A DNA stretch of 6,349 bases from JBMTVN01 sp046047235 (GCA_046047235.1 JBJOII010000188.1:1-6349), one strand, 5' to 3'. Shown: positions 1-6,002, counted from the first letter of the stretch. Translations and numbers: made by a program. Notes: a model not told the origin generated them from the sequence alone.

Positions 1-42
1 AACCTCCCCCGCAGCAACTTTCTCGGTATAACGCTCAAGCAT
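1..42 (-). CDS. 5' end of an unidentified gene, cut by the left edge
   Basis: An ATG at 42-40 opens a frame of 14 codons (MLERYTEKVAAGEV) that leaves the window still open. An in-frame TAG lies four codons upstream, so the start must be this ATG or the TTG two codons before it (48-46). A G-rich stretch (GAGGGTAGGG) lies about 8 bases before the ATG and could serve as a ribosome binding site. The gap to the M48 stop codon is 47 bases with no T-tract terminator, so it may belong to the same transcript. The VAAGEV string resembles the conserved (I/V)AAGEV motif near the N-terminus of MutL mismatch-repair proteins, but it sits a few residues closer to the start than in E. coli MutL, and 14 residues cannot settle identity. 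Existence as a gene is moderately likely; function is left open. Confidence 0.4.
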   Translation of the reverse strand, partial: MLERYTEKVAAGEV

Positions 43-89
43 GGCCAAACCCTACCCTCAGGACATCCCGCCCCGGAATGATATTCACT

Positions 90-896
90 CTACTGCACAA
101 CCGGACGATATTCACTGCGCGCCTGCGGCAGCCACTCCCTCAACTGCTGGATGCGCGTGTCATCCAACGGATGGGTGCGCAAAAACCATGGCGTCCCCCC
201 CCCCCCGGCAGCCTCGTTGAACGCCTTGAACCGCTCCCAAAAACGAATGGCCTCCTCCGGGTCATACCCCGCCCTCGCCATATACAATAAACCCATGAAG
301 TCAGCCTCAGATTCCTGCTTGCGACTGTGCGGCAACGCCCGCCCCACCGAGGCCCCTAAACCATAAGCCGATACCGCCGCACCCTGCCACGCCGGATCCA
401 GCTCGGTCCGCTGCAACCCCAACTCCACCGCAGCACCGCCCAACTGCATCAGCATCGCCTCGCTCATCCGCTCAGCTCCATGCCTCGCCACCGCGTGCGC
501 CACTTCATGCCCCATCACCGCCGCTAACCCCGCCTCGGTCTGCGTCACCTGCAAAATGCCGGAATACACACCCACCTTGCCGCCAGGCAAACAAAAGGCG
601 TTGGCTTCAGGACTGTCAAATACCACAAACTCCCAAGCCGCATTCGGCAAAGGCGCCACAGCCGAAATCCGCTCCCCAACACGCTTCACCAGCGAGTTTG
701 CAGCCGCGTCGGAACTGATCTTCTGCTCCCCCTTCATCTGGGAAAAGCTGGTAGCCCCCAGTGTACTCTCCTGCTCAGGAGACAACAGGATCAGCTGCCG
801 CCTGCCCGTCTCAGAAACAGTCGTGCAACCCACCCCCAACCCGCCCGCAAGCCCTAAAGCCAATGCCAGAGCTAAAACAAAAGACCTGCCTCGCAT
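90..896 (-). CDS. M48-family zinc metalloprotease, probable lipoprotein
   Basis: This 268-residue protein is a peptidase of the M48 family, close in size and layout to the envelope proteases YcaL and LoiP. These act on misfolded or damaged envelope proteins. Residues 1-24 form a signal sequence ending in GVGC; Cys24 is a likely lipid attachment site, although Gly at -3 is atypical for a lipobox. The family block SPEANAFCLPGG (95-106) precedes the zinc motif HEVAH (130-134), with His130 and His134 as ligands and Glu131 as catalytic base. The third ligand is Glu195 in ESEAD (195-199), after the usual SR at 191-192. The C-terminal RTHP motif (240-243) is present, so all key residues are intact. 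The ATG start follows a good AGGAGA site that overlaps the stop of the SYLF gene, indicating an operon and perhaps translational coupling. A run of four glycines (231-234) is encoded by 12 consecutive G. The substrate is unknown. Confidence 0.93.
   Translation of the reverse strand: MRGRSFVLALALALGLAGGLGVGCTTVSETGRRQLILLSPEQESTLGATSFSQMKGEQKISSDAAANSLVKRVGERISAVAPLPNAAWEFVVFDSPEANAFCLPGGKVGVYSGILQVTQTEAGLAAVMGHEVAHAVARHGAERMSEAMLMQLGGAAVELGLQRTELDPAWQGAAVSAYGLGASVGRALPHSRKQESEADFMGLLYMARAGYDPEEAIRFWERFKAFNEAAGGGGTPWFLRTHPLDDTRIQQLREWLPQARSEYRPVVQ
195..206 (-). repeat. 12-base homopolymer (C12 on +, G12 on coding strand)
   Basis: Twelve consecutive C on the plus strand encode four GGG glycine codons (residues 231-234) in the M48 protease, just before the conserved RTHP motif. 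A gain or loss of one base would shift the frame and remove the last 30 or so residues including that motif. The frame is intact here. Glycine-rich loops at this position are common in the family, so the amino acids are normal; the use of a single codon four times is what creates the tract. Confidence 0.95.
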
Positions 897-900
897 AATG

Positions 901-906
901 TCTCCT
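901..906 (-). promoter_or_regulatory. Ribosome binding site of the M48 gene, overlapping the SYLF stop codon
   Basis: On the minus strand the sequence reads TAGGAGACATTATG: the TAG stop of the SYLF gene (907-905) shares bases with the AGGAGA Shine-Dalgarno site, which sits four bases before the ATG at 896-894. It fixes the M48 start and ties its translation to ribosomes finishing the SYLF gene. It is one of only two strong Shine-Dalgarno matches I see in the window. Confidence 0.75.
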
Positions 907-1477
907 ATTCGTAAGCCTCGTATTTGAATTTCTGTCCACCCACGCTGGCCTCATACATCAGCCCACCCCTCGCCAAGGTGAAAACCAAAACCCCCTGCTT
1001 GTACTTCGCATTCGCCGAAGCACCCTCAGCCGCCGCCACCGCACTCACCTGCGCACTAAATTCAAAATTGCCCTCCTTGAAGTTCTTCAGAGCCTCGGCA
1101 GTCTCAAAAAATACCACCTCGCTGTAAACCTGTCCCCCAAGCTGCAACCCAATAGTCACCTGGGTCAGGGTCGTCTCGCCAATCATCTGCCCCTTCTCAA
1201 AGAGCTGCCCCTTGCCCCGCGCAGCACCAACCCCCAAACCTCCCTTCGCTACCTTGGGGAAAATCGCAAAACCCGCGGAGGTCTTAAAAACCTCCCCTAT
1301 ACCTTCGTCAGCCTTCTCAAACATCTCGCGAGTCGACTCCACCTCCTCCGTCAATTCCGCCTTCTCCCGCTCCTTCTTCGAGGCCGCCGCCGACTCGCCC
1401 GTACCCCACAGCAGCCCCACACCCACCAACACAGCCAAAACAGCCCTGCGCGAATTCATCCAAATGTCCATTCTCAT
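905..1477 (-). CDS. SYLF-domain (Ysc84/DUF500-type) protein, exported
   Basis: This 190-residue protein carries a SYLF domain, known from eukaryotic Ysc84/SH3YL1 to bind phosphoinositide membranes and common but poorly understood in bacterial exported proteins. A signal peptide is clear: basic NSRR (8-11), a hydrophobic stretch (12-24) and an Ala-rich probable cleavage region (30-33). A charged helical segment (34-58) follows. The domain core is seen in AGFAIFPKVAKGGLGVGAARGKG (68-90, the family's AIFP...K.G.GVG..G.G pattern), then TIGLQLGGQVYSEVVFF (108-124), and the C-terminal QGVLVFTLARGGLMYEASVGG (161-181). Length matches a single-domain bacterial member. ATG codons for Met1, Met3 and Met7 are all possible; none has a good Shine-Dalgarno site, and Met7 gives the most typical signal peptide. 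It is followed after 8 bases by the M48 protease, so the two probably act in the same envelope process; this is inference. Confidence 0.88.
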   Translation of the reverse strand: MRMDIWMNSRRAVLAVLVGVGLLWGTGESAAASKKEREKAELTEEVESTREMFEKADEGIGEVFKTSAGFAIFPKVAKGGLGVGAARGKGQLFEKGQMIGETTLTQVTIGLQLGGQVYSEVVFFETAEALKNFKEGNFEFSAQVSAVAAAEGASANAKYKQGVLVFTLARGGLMYEASVGGQKFKYEAYE

Positions 1478-1488
1478 AATCGAAGAAC

Positions 1489-1517
1489 TAATCTGTCGGC
1501 TTACAAATCCTTGTCAA
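1489..1517 (-). promoter_or_regulatory. Candidate promoter before the SYLF-M48 genes
   Basis: In the 66-base gap between the large secreted-protein gene and the SYLF gene, the minus strand carries a perfect -35 hexamer TTGACA (1517-1512). The matching -10 is poor: CAGATT at 16 bases or AGATTA at 17 bases spacing, with no more than three of six matches to TATAAT. If used, transcription would begin only a few bases before the SYLF ATG. Only the -35 match is convincing. Confidence 0.3.
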
Positions 1518-1543
1518 GAAGTGCCTCCCCCCAAAGCTCACTC

Positions 1544-4108
1544 TCATCGATACTCCAGCTGCGCCGATAACACCGCATCGCCCGAGGAAACCAAGCGCAT
1601 CCAATACGCCTGAAACCCCTCAGGAAACAGATGAGAAACAGGGGATCCCCTGCTAACCTCAAACTGCGAATATGGATACCAATCCCCACCCCCGGTCACG
1701 TCCACCTCAACAACCACACAAACCATACCCTCGCTCTCACTTGCCACCCTCAGCGTCTTGCGATCAAAACCCCGCATCAAATAGGGATCAGAGGGCTGCC
1801 CCGCCTTAACCCCGGTCCCCCACCACGGACCACCATCCCCCACCGCCTTCCCCCACGACCACAGATCATCCACCTCCCCCACCCATAAGGCCGCCAAGCC
1901 GTCATCCGACCGGATCACGTGGGGGTTCTCTTCACCCCCCTCCAAATCCACTCCGCTCATCACCAATAACCCTCGATAGCTGCAGTAGTCCTGCACCTGC
2001 TTTCCATGCGTGCAAATAGGCCGCACCCGCGAAAACCCACCCGCATTGCGAGCCGGCAACTCGTAGAAAATACCCCGAGCCTGAAATAAATCCCGCTCGG
2101 TAACGACCTCCCGGTCCGCCCGCATGGGCCCGAAAGCACTGCTCCCCGCCAAACCCATACCGCCTCTGGGTAAACGCCACCGATTCCCCTCATCGTCCGT
2201 GTAAATCACCGATGCCTTATCCTCCTCCAAAACCCCCTCCGGAACCGCAACCCGCTCCCGCATCCAGCCCAGCGCAGCCGCGTCATCCACCCTCCGCAAC
2301 CGTAACTCCCCGTCCAATTCGTAAAAACCACGCCCAACCTCAACCCCGCCGTCCAACCTCGCAGCAGCATAGGCCACCGTCCGTAAACCCTCACCCCTCA
2401 CCCGTAATAAACCCGCCGAATACTCCCCCCTATCCCCAACCCCAACCCCACGGAACTTATCGTCCCTCCCAACCCCAGAATCAGCCCCGCCCAAGTAATG
2501 AAATTGAGCCACCACACCCTCACACGCTTCCTCCGCCACCAGCCGCACCCACTCGCCCTTGAGCTCTGCCGGAAACCTGTGCCAACTCAACTTCCCCGGA
2601 GGAACCGCGATGCCCCCCGCAGAAACCCACCCGCCGTCCCCAAGAGGGTCCACCTCAAACCTGAACCGCACCAACCGGTCACCCCCATGCGCCACCCCCA
2701 CCGTACGCACATCGAAACCCCCAAACAGGAACGGATCCGATGCCTGCCCGGCACCAACCTCAGCATGCAGCCAAACCGCCCCATGCCCACCCACAGGACC
2801 AAGCCCCCGAATTCGCTCCGGCTCCGTAAACCAAAGGTTCGAATGGGATTCACCCGGCCCAACAATCTCTCCCTTCGCCCTACGCGTGTTCAAAAACTCA
2901 CTCCGCGCCGTCACATCACACCCCATCACCAGCCGGTCACCCCAACGACAAAAATCCCCCACGACTTTCAAATAGCTCGACAAGGGACGAAGCCCCGATG
3001 CACGCCCCCGCCTGAAATCACCCGGCAAACTCCAAAACAAACCATGCATGGTCATCAGCAACCCCTGATCCAAACCCACCTCGCGAATCCTCGGCCACTC
3101 CGTGTTCCAACCATGCGCCCCATCATAAGTATGCGTCCCCTTCGGTAGCCGATAGCTGCTCCACTCACCCCCATCCCTCACCATCAATAACACCGACAGA
3201 TGATCCCAGCCCAATGCCCAGATCGGATCCGTCTCGGGATGCTCATTTCCCCTCAAACCTCCCGGCCCTGTCACCTCCGTGAACTGTGCCCGCCTCACCA
3301 CTCGCCAACTCTCACTCCGCCCATCCCACTCCGCCAAACAACCGGAGGGAATATCCGGCCTCGCCATCGCCAATGCAGAATTCTCACCGTTGTTCGAATA
3401 AACCAATACGCCCTGGCCAGAATACAAGCCCTTGCCGTGATACCCCGGCAAAGAAGCCAGCCGCCCCGCCTCAGGCCGCCGCCCCCCCGCATCACCCTGA
3501 TTGTCCGCAAACAACTCCCTCACCTCCAGAGTCACCAGATCCACCTCGTAAAACCCTTCCTCCATGGTCGCGTAATACGCCTTGCGCTCCGGCTCAAATA
3601 AATGCCTCGCCGTCCCCGTCAACCGCCCGGGCATGACCCCCGGAGAAATAACCCGTATGTCCCCCTTCCGGTCGATCACATACGGCCCAATCAATAGCTG
3701 CTCCGTCTCCTTATGTATCATCCGGTTTGCGTGCGTACCCCCAACACTCCCGTCAAATACACCCAGCTCCAGCTCCGGCGTAATCCAATACAGCTTGTCC
3801 TCTGAACCATTCGGAAAATGCGGCCCGTAACTAACAAACCATAACCTGCCCGCCCATGGCACCACCGCACCCGTGCCACATTCCCCGTGCGGATTCCAAT
3901 ACGCCAAATGCGGATACACCCCGCTCACCTCCACAACCCCGCCAAAACCTGCGGTCAACGTAGCCAACCCAAACAAATACCCCAGCCCGGCAACGGCTAA
4001 ACACCTGCTCCAGAACCGCAGTCCCAATGCTACTCCATGCCTGATCATCACTCCCCACTGCTTACACACCACCACAGGGTTTGGCCAAACTAAACCCATG
4101 CTCCCCAC
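1544..4108 (-). CDS. Large secreted protein of unknown function with a tandem internal duplication
   Basis: I do not recognise a named function. The protein has 854 residues from a GTG start (4108), but ATG codons at 4099 (Met4) and 4048 (Met21) are equally possible. Met21 gives a conventional signal peptide of about 34 residues with the hydrophobic core near 37-54. The rest has no membrane segment and is rich in Gly, Trp, Tyr and short alternating hydrophobic strands, as expected of beta-propeller and beta-sandwich folds. Residues 55-226 hold a conserved-looking stretch with SVGGTHANRM (121-130) and MPGRLTGTARHLF (159-171). Residues 227-538 and 561-853 are two divergent copies of one unit. 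Each copy ends in a segment of about 85-90 residues (453-538, 769-853) that resembles a small beta-sandwich module. Similar uncharacterised proteins occur, to my recollection, in Verrucomicrobia and Planctomycetes. A carbohydrate-related or surface role is a guess. Third codon positions are rich in G, supporting a real gene. It precedes the SYLF gene by 66 bases, on the same strand. Confidence 0.85.
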   Translation of the reverse strand: MGSMGLVWPNPVVVCKQWGVMIRHGVALGLRFWSRCLAVAGLGYLFGLATLTAGFGGVVEVSGVYPHLAYWNPHGECGTGAVVPWAGRLWFVSYGPHFPNGSEDKLYWITPELELGVFDGSVGGTHANRMIHKETEQLLIGPYVIDRKGDIRVISPGVMPGRLTGTARHLFEPERKAYYATMEEGFYEVDLVTLEVRELFADNQGDAGGRRPEAGRLASLPGYHGKGLYSGQGVLVYSNNGENSALAMARPDIPSGCLAEWDGRSESWRVVRRAQFTEVTGPGGLRGNEHPETDPIWALGWDHLSVLLMVRDGGEWSSYRLPKGTHTYDGAHGWNTEWPRIREVGLDQGLLMTMHGLFWSLPGDFRRGRASGLRPLSSYLKVVGDFCRWGDRLVMGCDVTARSEFLNTRRAKGEIVGPGESHSNLWFTEPERIRGLGPVGGHGAVWLHAEVGAGQASDPFLFGGFDVRTVGVAHGGDRLVRFRFEVDPLGDGGWVSAGGIAVPPGKLSWHRFPAELKGEWVRLVAEEACEGVVAQFHYLGGADSGVGRDDKFRGVGVGDRGEYSAGLLRVRGEGLRTVAYAAARLDGGVEVGRGFYELDGELRLRRVDDAAALGWMRERVAVPEGVLEEDKASVIYTDDEGNRWRLPRGGMGLAGSSAFGPMRADREVVTERDLFQARGIFYELPARNAGGFSRVRPICTHGKQVQDYCSYRGLLVMSGVDLEGGEENPHVIRSDDGLAALWVGEVDDLWSWGKAVGDGGPWWGTGVKAGQPSDPYLMRGFDRKTLRVASESEGMVCVVVEVDVTGGGDWYPYSQFEVSRGSPVSHLFPEGFQAYWMRLVSSGDAVLSAQLEYR
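1550..2428 (-). repeat. Internal repeat, copy 2 (residues 561-853 of the large secreted protein)
   Basis: The second copy of the duplicated unit, reaching the last residue but one of the protein. Matching anchors are GEYS (561), RWRLPRG (643-649), GIFYELP (679-685), DYCSYRGLLVMSGVD (707-721), AGQPSDPYLMRGFD (769-782) and YWMRLV...LSAQLEY (835-853). Divergence between copies points to an old duplication, not recent DNA-level slippage. Confidence 0.75.
2495..3430 (-). repeat. Internal repeat, copy 1 (residues 227-538 of the large secreted protein)
   Basis: The first copy of the duplicated unit. Anchors, in order, matched to copy 2: GLYS (227), SYRLPKG (318-324), GLFWSLP (356-362), DFCRWGDRLVMGCD (385-398), AGQASDPFLFGGFD (453-466) and EWVRLV...VVAQFHY (519-538). 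The order and spacing agree with copy 2, apart from a shorter front part in copy 2. Boundaries are approximate because divergence is high outside the anchors. Confidence 0.75.
4079..4090. repeat. 12-base perfect palindrome near the start of the large secreted-protein gene
   Basis: GTTTGGCCAAAC reads the same on both strands. It falls between the alternative starts of the large gene (GTG 4108/ATG 4099 upstream, ATG 4048 downstream). If translation really begins at 4048, it lies in the region between the divergent genes, where a dimeric regulator could bind. If translation begins further upstream it is simply coding. No second copy is seen in the window. Confidence 0.35.
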
Positions 4109-4180
4109 CCACCGCTTGAAAGTTGCTTCTGCCCTCAGTTTCCCGCTTCATCACCACCCGAAAACACCAGCACCCGTACC
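4109..4180. other. Spacer between divergent genes
   Basis: The minus-strand secreted-protein gene and the plus-strand membrane-protein gene start back to back here, so promoters for both should lie in or near these bases. I find no good -10/-35 pair on either strand. G-rich tracts on the minus strand just before 4108 (GGTGGGTGGGGAG) could contribute to ribosome binding at the ATG at 4099, though the spacing is tight. Confidence 0.5.
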
Positions 4181-4534
4181 TTGAAAAAGCTCGCCGCAAA
4201 ATCTGTCCCCCCAACACTCATCGTCGGAGTCAACACGCTCCTGCTCATCGTCCTCCTCGTCGGAGCCCCCGCCGCCACCAGCCTCGACCTCGGCAGCATC
4301 CGACTCTCCAACCCCAGGTCCCTTCCCCTCGTGCTCACCGGCGGACTCGTCGTCGCAATCGCCTTTAACCTCGTTGCCGCCACGCTATGCAAAAAGCCCA
4401 AGCACCGCACCACCTGCCTCCGCTGGCTCCTGCTCCATACCACCCTCCTCACCGCCACCCTCGCCCAAATCGCCGGCTGGATCGACTTCGCCTGGCTGAA
4501 AACCCTCCTGCTCCACCTCCGCCAAAAGGTCTGA
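4181..4534 (+). CDS. Small membrane protein of unknown function
   Basis: No family is recognised. The 117-residue product has a lysine-containing N-terminus (MKK..K) and three hydrophobic segments at about 11-30, 49-70 and 79-101. The basic loop KKPKHR (71-76) lies between the second and third segment, so the positive-inside rule predicts N-terminus inside and C-terminus outside. A second basic cluster (HLRQK) is at the very end. The start is uncertain: the frame is open well upstream, no ATG occurs before the first hydrophobic segment, and TTG at 4181 has no Shine-Dalgarno site. Codon choice (mostly CTC, GTC, ATC, GCC, ACC) matches the downstream prepilin gene closely, which argues that it is coding. 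It lies 129 bases before that gene on the same strand and may share its transcript. A link in function is only inferred. Confidence 0.6.
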   Translation: MKKLAAKSVPPTLIVGVNTLLLIVLLVGAPAATSLDLGSIRLSNPRSLPLVLTGGLVVAIAFNLVAATLCKKPKHRTTCLRWLLLHTTLLTATLAQIAGWIDFAWLKTLLLHLRQKV

Positions 4535-4558
4535 GCACCCTCCCTCCCACCAAAACTG

Positions 4559-4570
4559 CCTCCGGAGGAG
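4559..4570 (+). promoter_or_regulatory. Strong Shine-Dalgarno sequence inside a palindrome
   Basis: GGAGGAG (4564-4570) is the best Shine-Dalgarno match in the window, and its first half belongs to the perfect palindrome CCTCCGGAGG (4559-4568), so the site could be hidden by pairing with the CCTCC before it. It is followed after 8 bases by TTG (4579) and after 14 by ATG (4585). Both open the same frame of 34 or 32 codons, ending with TAG at 4681-4683, 20 bases inside the prepilin gene. This may be a leader peptide controlling or coupling prepilin translation, as the prepilin start has no Shine-Dalgarno site of its own. The peptide (Pro/Ser rich) has no recognisable features, so it may also be chance. 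Confidence 0.3.
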
Positions 4571-4663
4571 AATTATTCTTGCGCATGCCATCCATAAGCC
4601 GATCATACCCCCCCAGTCCCCAGTTCAACCCGTGCGCTAAGCTCCAGAAATCTCAACCGAAAC

Positions 4664-5524
4664 ATGAAAACAACCCCCAATAGCCGTAAACCAGGCGGGT
4701 TCACTCTCATCGAACTCCTCGTCGTCATCGCCATCATCGCCATCCTCGCCGGCATGCTCCTACCCGCTCTCAGTCGAGCCAAACTCAAGGCCACCGGAGC
4801 CGCCTGCCTCAGTAACCTGAAACAGCTCGGCCTGGGCTTCGTCATGTATGCCGATGATAATAACGATTACATGCTCGCTACAGATGGAGTCACCCCTGCC
4901 GACGGCAACCCCGCAGGCGGCTTCTGGAAAGGACCACTCAAAGACGATGGCTCCTTCACTGACATCACCTCTAACACATCGCTGACTGAAGCCATGGAAA
5001 TCGTAGAAAACGGCTTCAAGGAAAGCCCCCTCTGGACCTACGTCAGCGCCATCGGCGCCTACCACTGCCCCGGGGACCTGCGCACGAAGAACCTGCGCCC
5101 CGGCAACGGCTGGGCCTACGATAGCTACTCCAAAGCCAACGGCATGAACGGCGGAAGTTGGGACCTCGTCACTCAACCCCCCTATCGCAAGATAGGTGAA
5201 GTCATCTCACCCTCAGAAGCTCTGGTCTTCCTCGAAGAAGCCGATCCACGCAGTTTTAACCGCGGCACATGGGTCATCAATGTCGCACCCAATATGGGCT
5301 GGGTTGATCCCTTCGCCGTGTTCCATGGCAAAACCAGCACACTCTCCTTCGCCGACGGCCACGCTGAATCCCATACCTGGCTCGAAGCCACCACCATCAA
5401 GGCCGCAACCGACTCTGCCAAAGGTATCCAAAGCTTCTACTGGGCCGGAGGTAACGCCAGCAACCGCGATTTCCAGTGGGTTCACGAACGCTATAAACAC
5501 CTCAAATGGAAATCGCTCAACTAA
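4664..5524 (+). CDS. Prepilin-like protein with N-terminal methylation signal and H-X9-DG motif
   Basis: This 286-residue protein belongs to the stand-alone pseudopilin-like family abundant in Planctomycetes, Verrucomicrobia and Lentisphaerae. A prepilin peptidase would cut after Gly12 in GGFTLIE, methylate Phe13 and leave Glu17 at the +5 position. The hydrophobic helix LIELLVVIAIIAILAGMLLPAL spans 15-36 and holds the protein in the inner membrane or packs it in a fibre. After the helix come SRAKLKATGAACLSNLKQLG (37-56) and MYADDNNDYM (61-70), typical of the family. The C-terminal H-X9-DG motif is exact: His221, nine residues, Asp231-Gly232. Length is usual for the family. The ATG at 4664 is well supported by the signal peptide, though no Shine-Dalgarno site precedes it. 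No type II secretion or pilus assembly genes are nearby, so it would use machinery encoded elsewhere. Its substrate or structural role is unknown. A strong terminator follows within 10 bases of the stop. Confidence 0.93.
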   Translation: MKTTPNSRKPGGFTLIELLVVIAIIAILAGMLLPALSRAKLKATGAACLSNLKQLGLGFVMYADDNNDYMLATDGVTPADGNPAGGFWKGPLKDDGSFTDITSNTSLTEAMEIVENGFKESPLWTYVSAIGAYHCPGDLRTKNLRPGNGWAYDSYSKANGMNGGSWDLVTQPPYRKIGEVISPSEALVFLEEADPRSFNRGTWVINVAPNMGWVDPFAVFHGKTSTLSFADGHAESHTWLEATTIKAATDSAKGIQSFYWAGGNASNRDFQWVHERYKHLKWKSLN

Positions 5525-5533
5525 GCTTCCTGC

Positions 5534-5555
5534 AGCTCGAACCCTCGAGCTTTTT
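5534..5555 (+). terminator. Rho-independent terminator of the prepilin-like gene
   Basis: A perfect 7-base-pair stem (AGCTCGA 5534-5540 with TCGAGCT 5545-5551) closes a 4-base loop ACCC and runs straight into T residues to 5555. It begins 9 bases after the TAA stop at 5522-5524. This is the form of an intrinsic terminator and would isolate the prepilin transcript from glpK. Confidence 0.8.
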
Positions 5556-5578
5556 CAGGGGAGATCACTCTCCCCTGA
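5555..5578. repeat. Second perfect hairpin directly after the terminator
   Basis: A 10-base-pair stem without mismatch (5555-5564 with 5569-5578, TCAGGGGAGA against TCTCCCCTGA) closes the 4-base loop TCAC. It starts at the last T of the preceding terminator. No T tract follows it on either strand, so it is not itself a standard terminator. It may protect the 3' end of read-through RNA or act as a backup. Confidence 0.8.
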
Positions 5579-6002
5579 CTCTCAATTCTCCCCCTGGTTA
5601 GGCGCCAGAAAGCGCAATGCCATGGTGGCCCATGCCCCCATCTTCCAGCGAGCGCCAACCGCGACATCAACCAACTGACGCCGTTCAGGTGGAAACCGGC
5701 GAGCGGAGGCTCAATCCAAAGCACCGTGCTCAATAGCCCCCCCGACCCCGGTCAAGCCCACCAATCGATCCTCAAGAGCCTACAAAGCAATCGGGGCGCC
5801 ACCGAACCAACCAGGCAAGTTCAACTCGAACAGCCTCGTAAAAGTCCCATTTATGTTCGATACCGTGTCACCGTCACCATCCCAGTAGCCAGATGCACGG
5901 CAGCGCCCCGCCCCCACAAGATACCTGCCACGACCAACCAGACTTGACGGACCCCCACTGCTCCCCTACCAACCCCCCCGCTTCCCCGGCATTCAATGAA
6001 CA
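5579..6002. other. Long gap with no recognised gene
   Basis: About 420 bases between the hairpins and glpK. The prepilin frame is open again from 5579 to a TGA at 5945-5947 (about 122 codons), but its only candidate start is a GTG at 5726, codon use lacks the third-position C bias of the neighbouring genes, and the translation shows no domain. The other two plus frames are broken by stops. A short stretch near 5651-5693 (reading ASANRD...RWK) faintly echoes the end of the prepilin-like protein (ASNRD...KWK), which could mark a decayed relative, or be chance. The last 60 bases are very rich in C (29 C, 9 G by hand count). I see no tRNA or known RNA. Confidence 0.5.
5944..5972 (+). promoter_or_regulatory. 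Weak candidate promoter for glpK
   Basis: TTGACG (5944-5949, five of six matches to the -35 consensus) is followed after 17 bases by TACCAA (5967-5972, three of six matches to the -10 consensus). It would give a leader of roughly 20-25 bases before the glpK ATG. The terminator upstream means glpK needs its own promoter somewhere in this gap, but this match is weak. Confidence 0.25.

Noticed and set aside
64..80. Short hairpin between the M48 gene and the gene at the left edge as a terminator
   Set aside because: The six-pair stem includes a G-T pair and no T tract follows, so termination is not supported.
556..927. Plus-strand frame opposite the M48 protease gene
   Set aside because: Antisense to a gene with intact catalytic motifs; no signal or domain of its own.
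1631..3636. Several plus-strand open frames of 80-216 codons opposite the large secreted-protein gene
   Set aside because: They translate to Pro/His/Arg-rich strings without domains, a by-product of the C-rich strand, and lie wholly opposite a gene with good coding character.
4135..4606. Minus-strand frames opposite the small membrane protein
   Set aside because: Low-complexity Arg/Gly/Glu-rich translations; the plus-strand frame has the consistent codon use and membrane segments.
4760..5176. 138-codon minus-strand frame inside the prepilin gene
   Set aside because: Fully antisense to a well-recognised protein; the Val/Gly/Ala-rich translation is typical of a mirrored frame.
5579..6002. Non-coding RNA or riboswitch in the long gap before glpK
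   Set aside because: No recognisable conserved fold or tRNA-like arms could be identified by eye; a covariance-model search would be needed.
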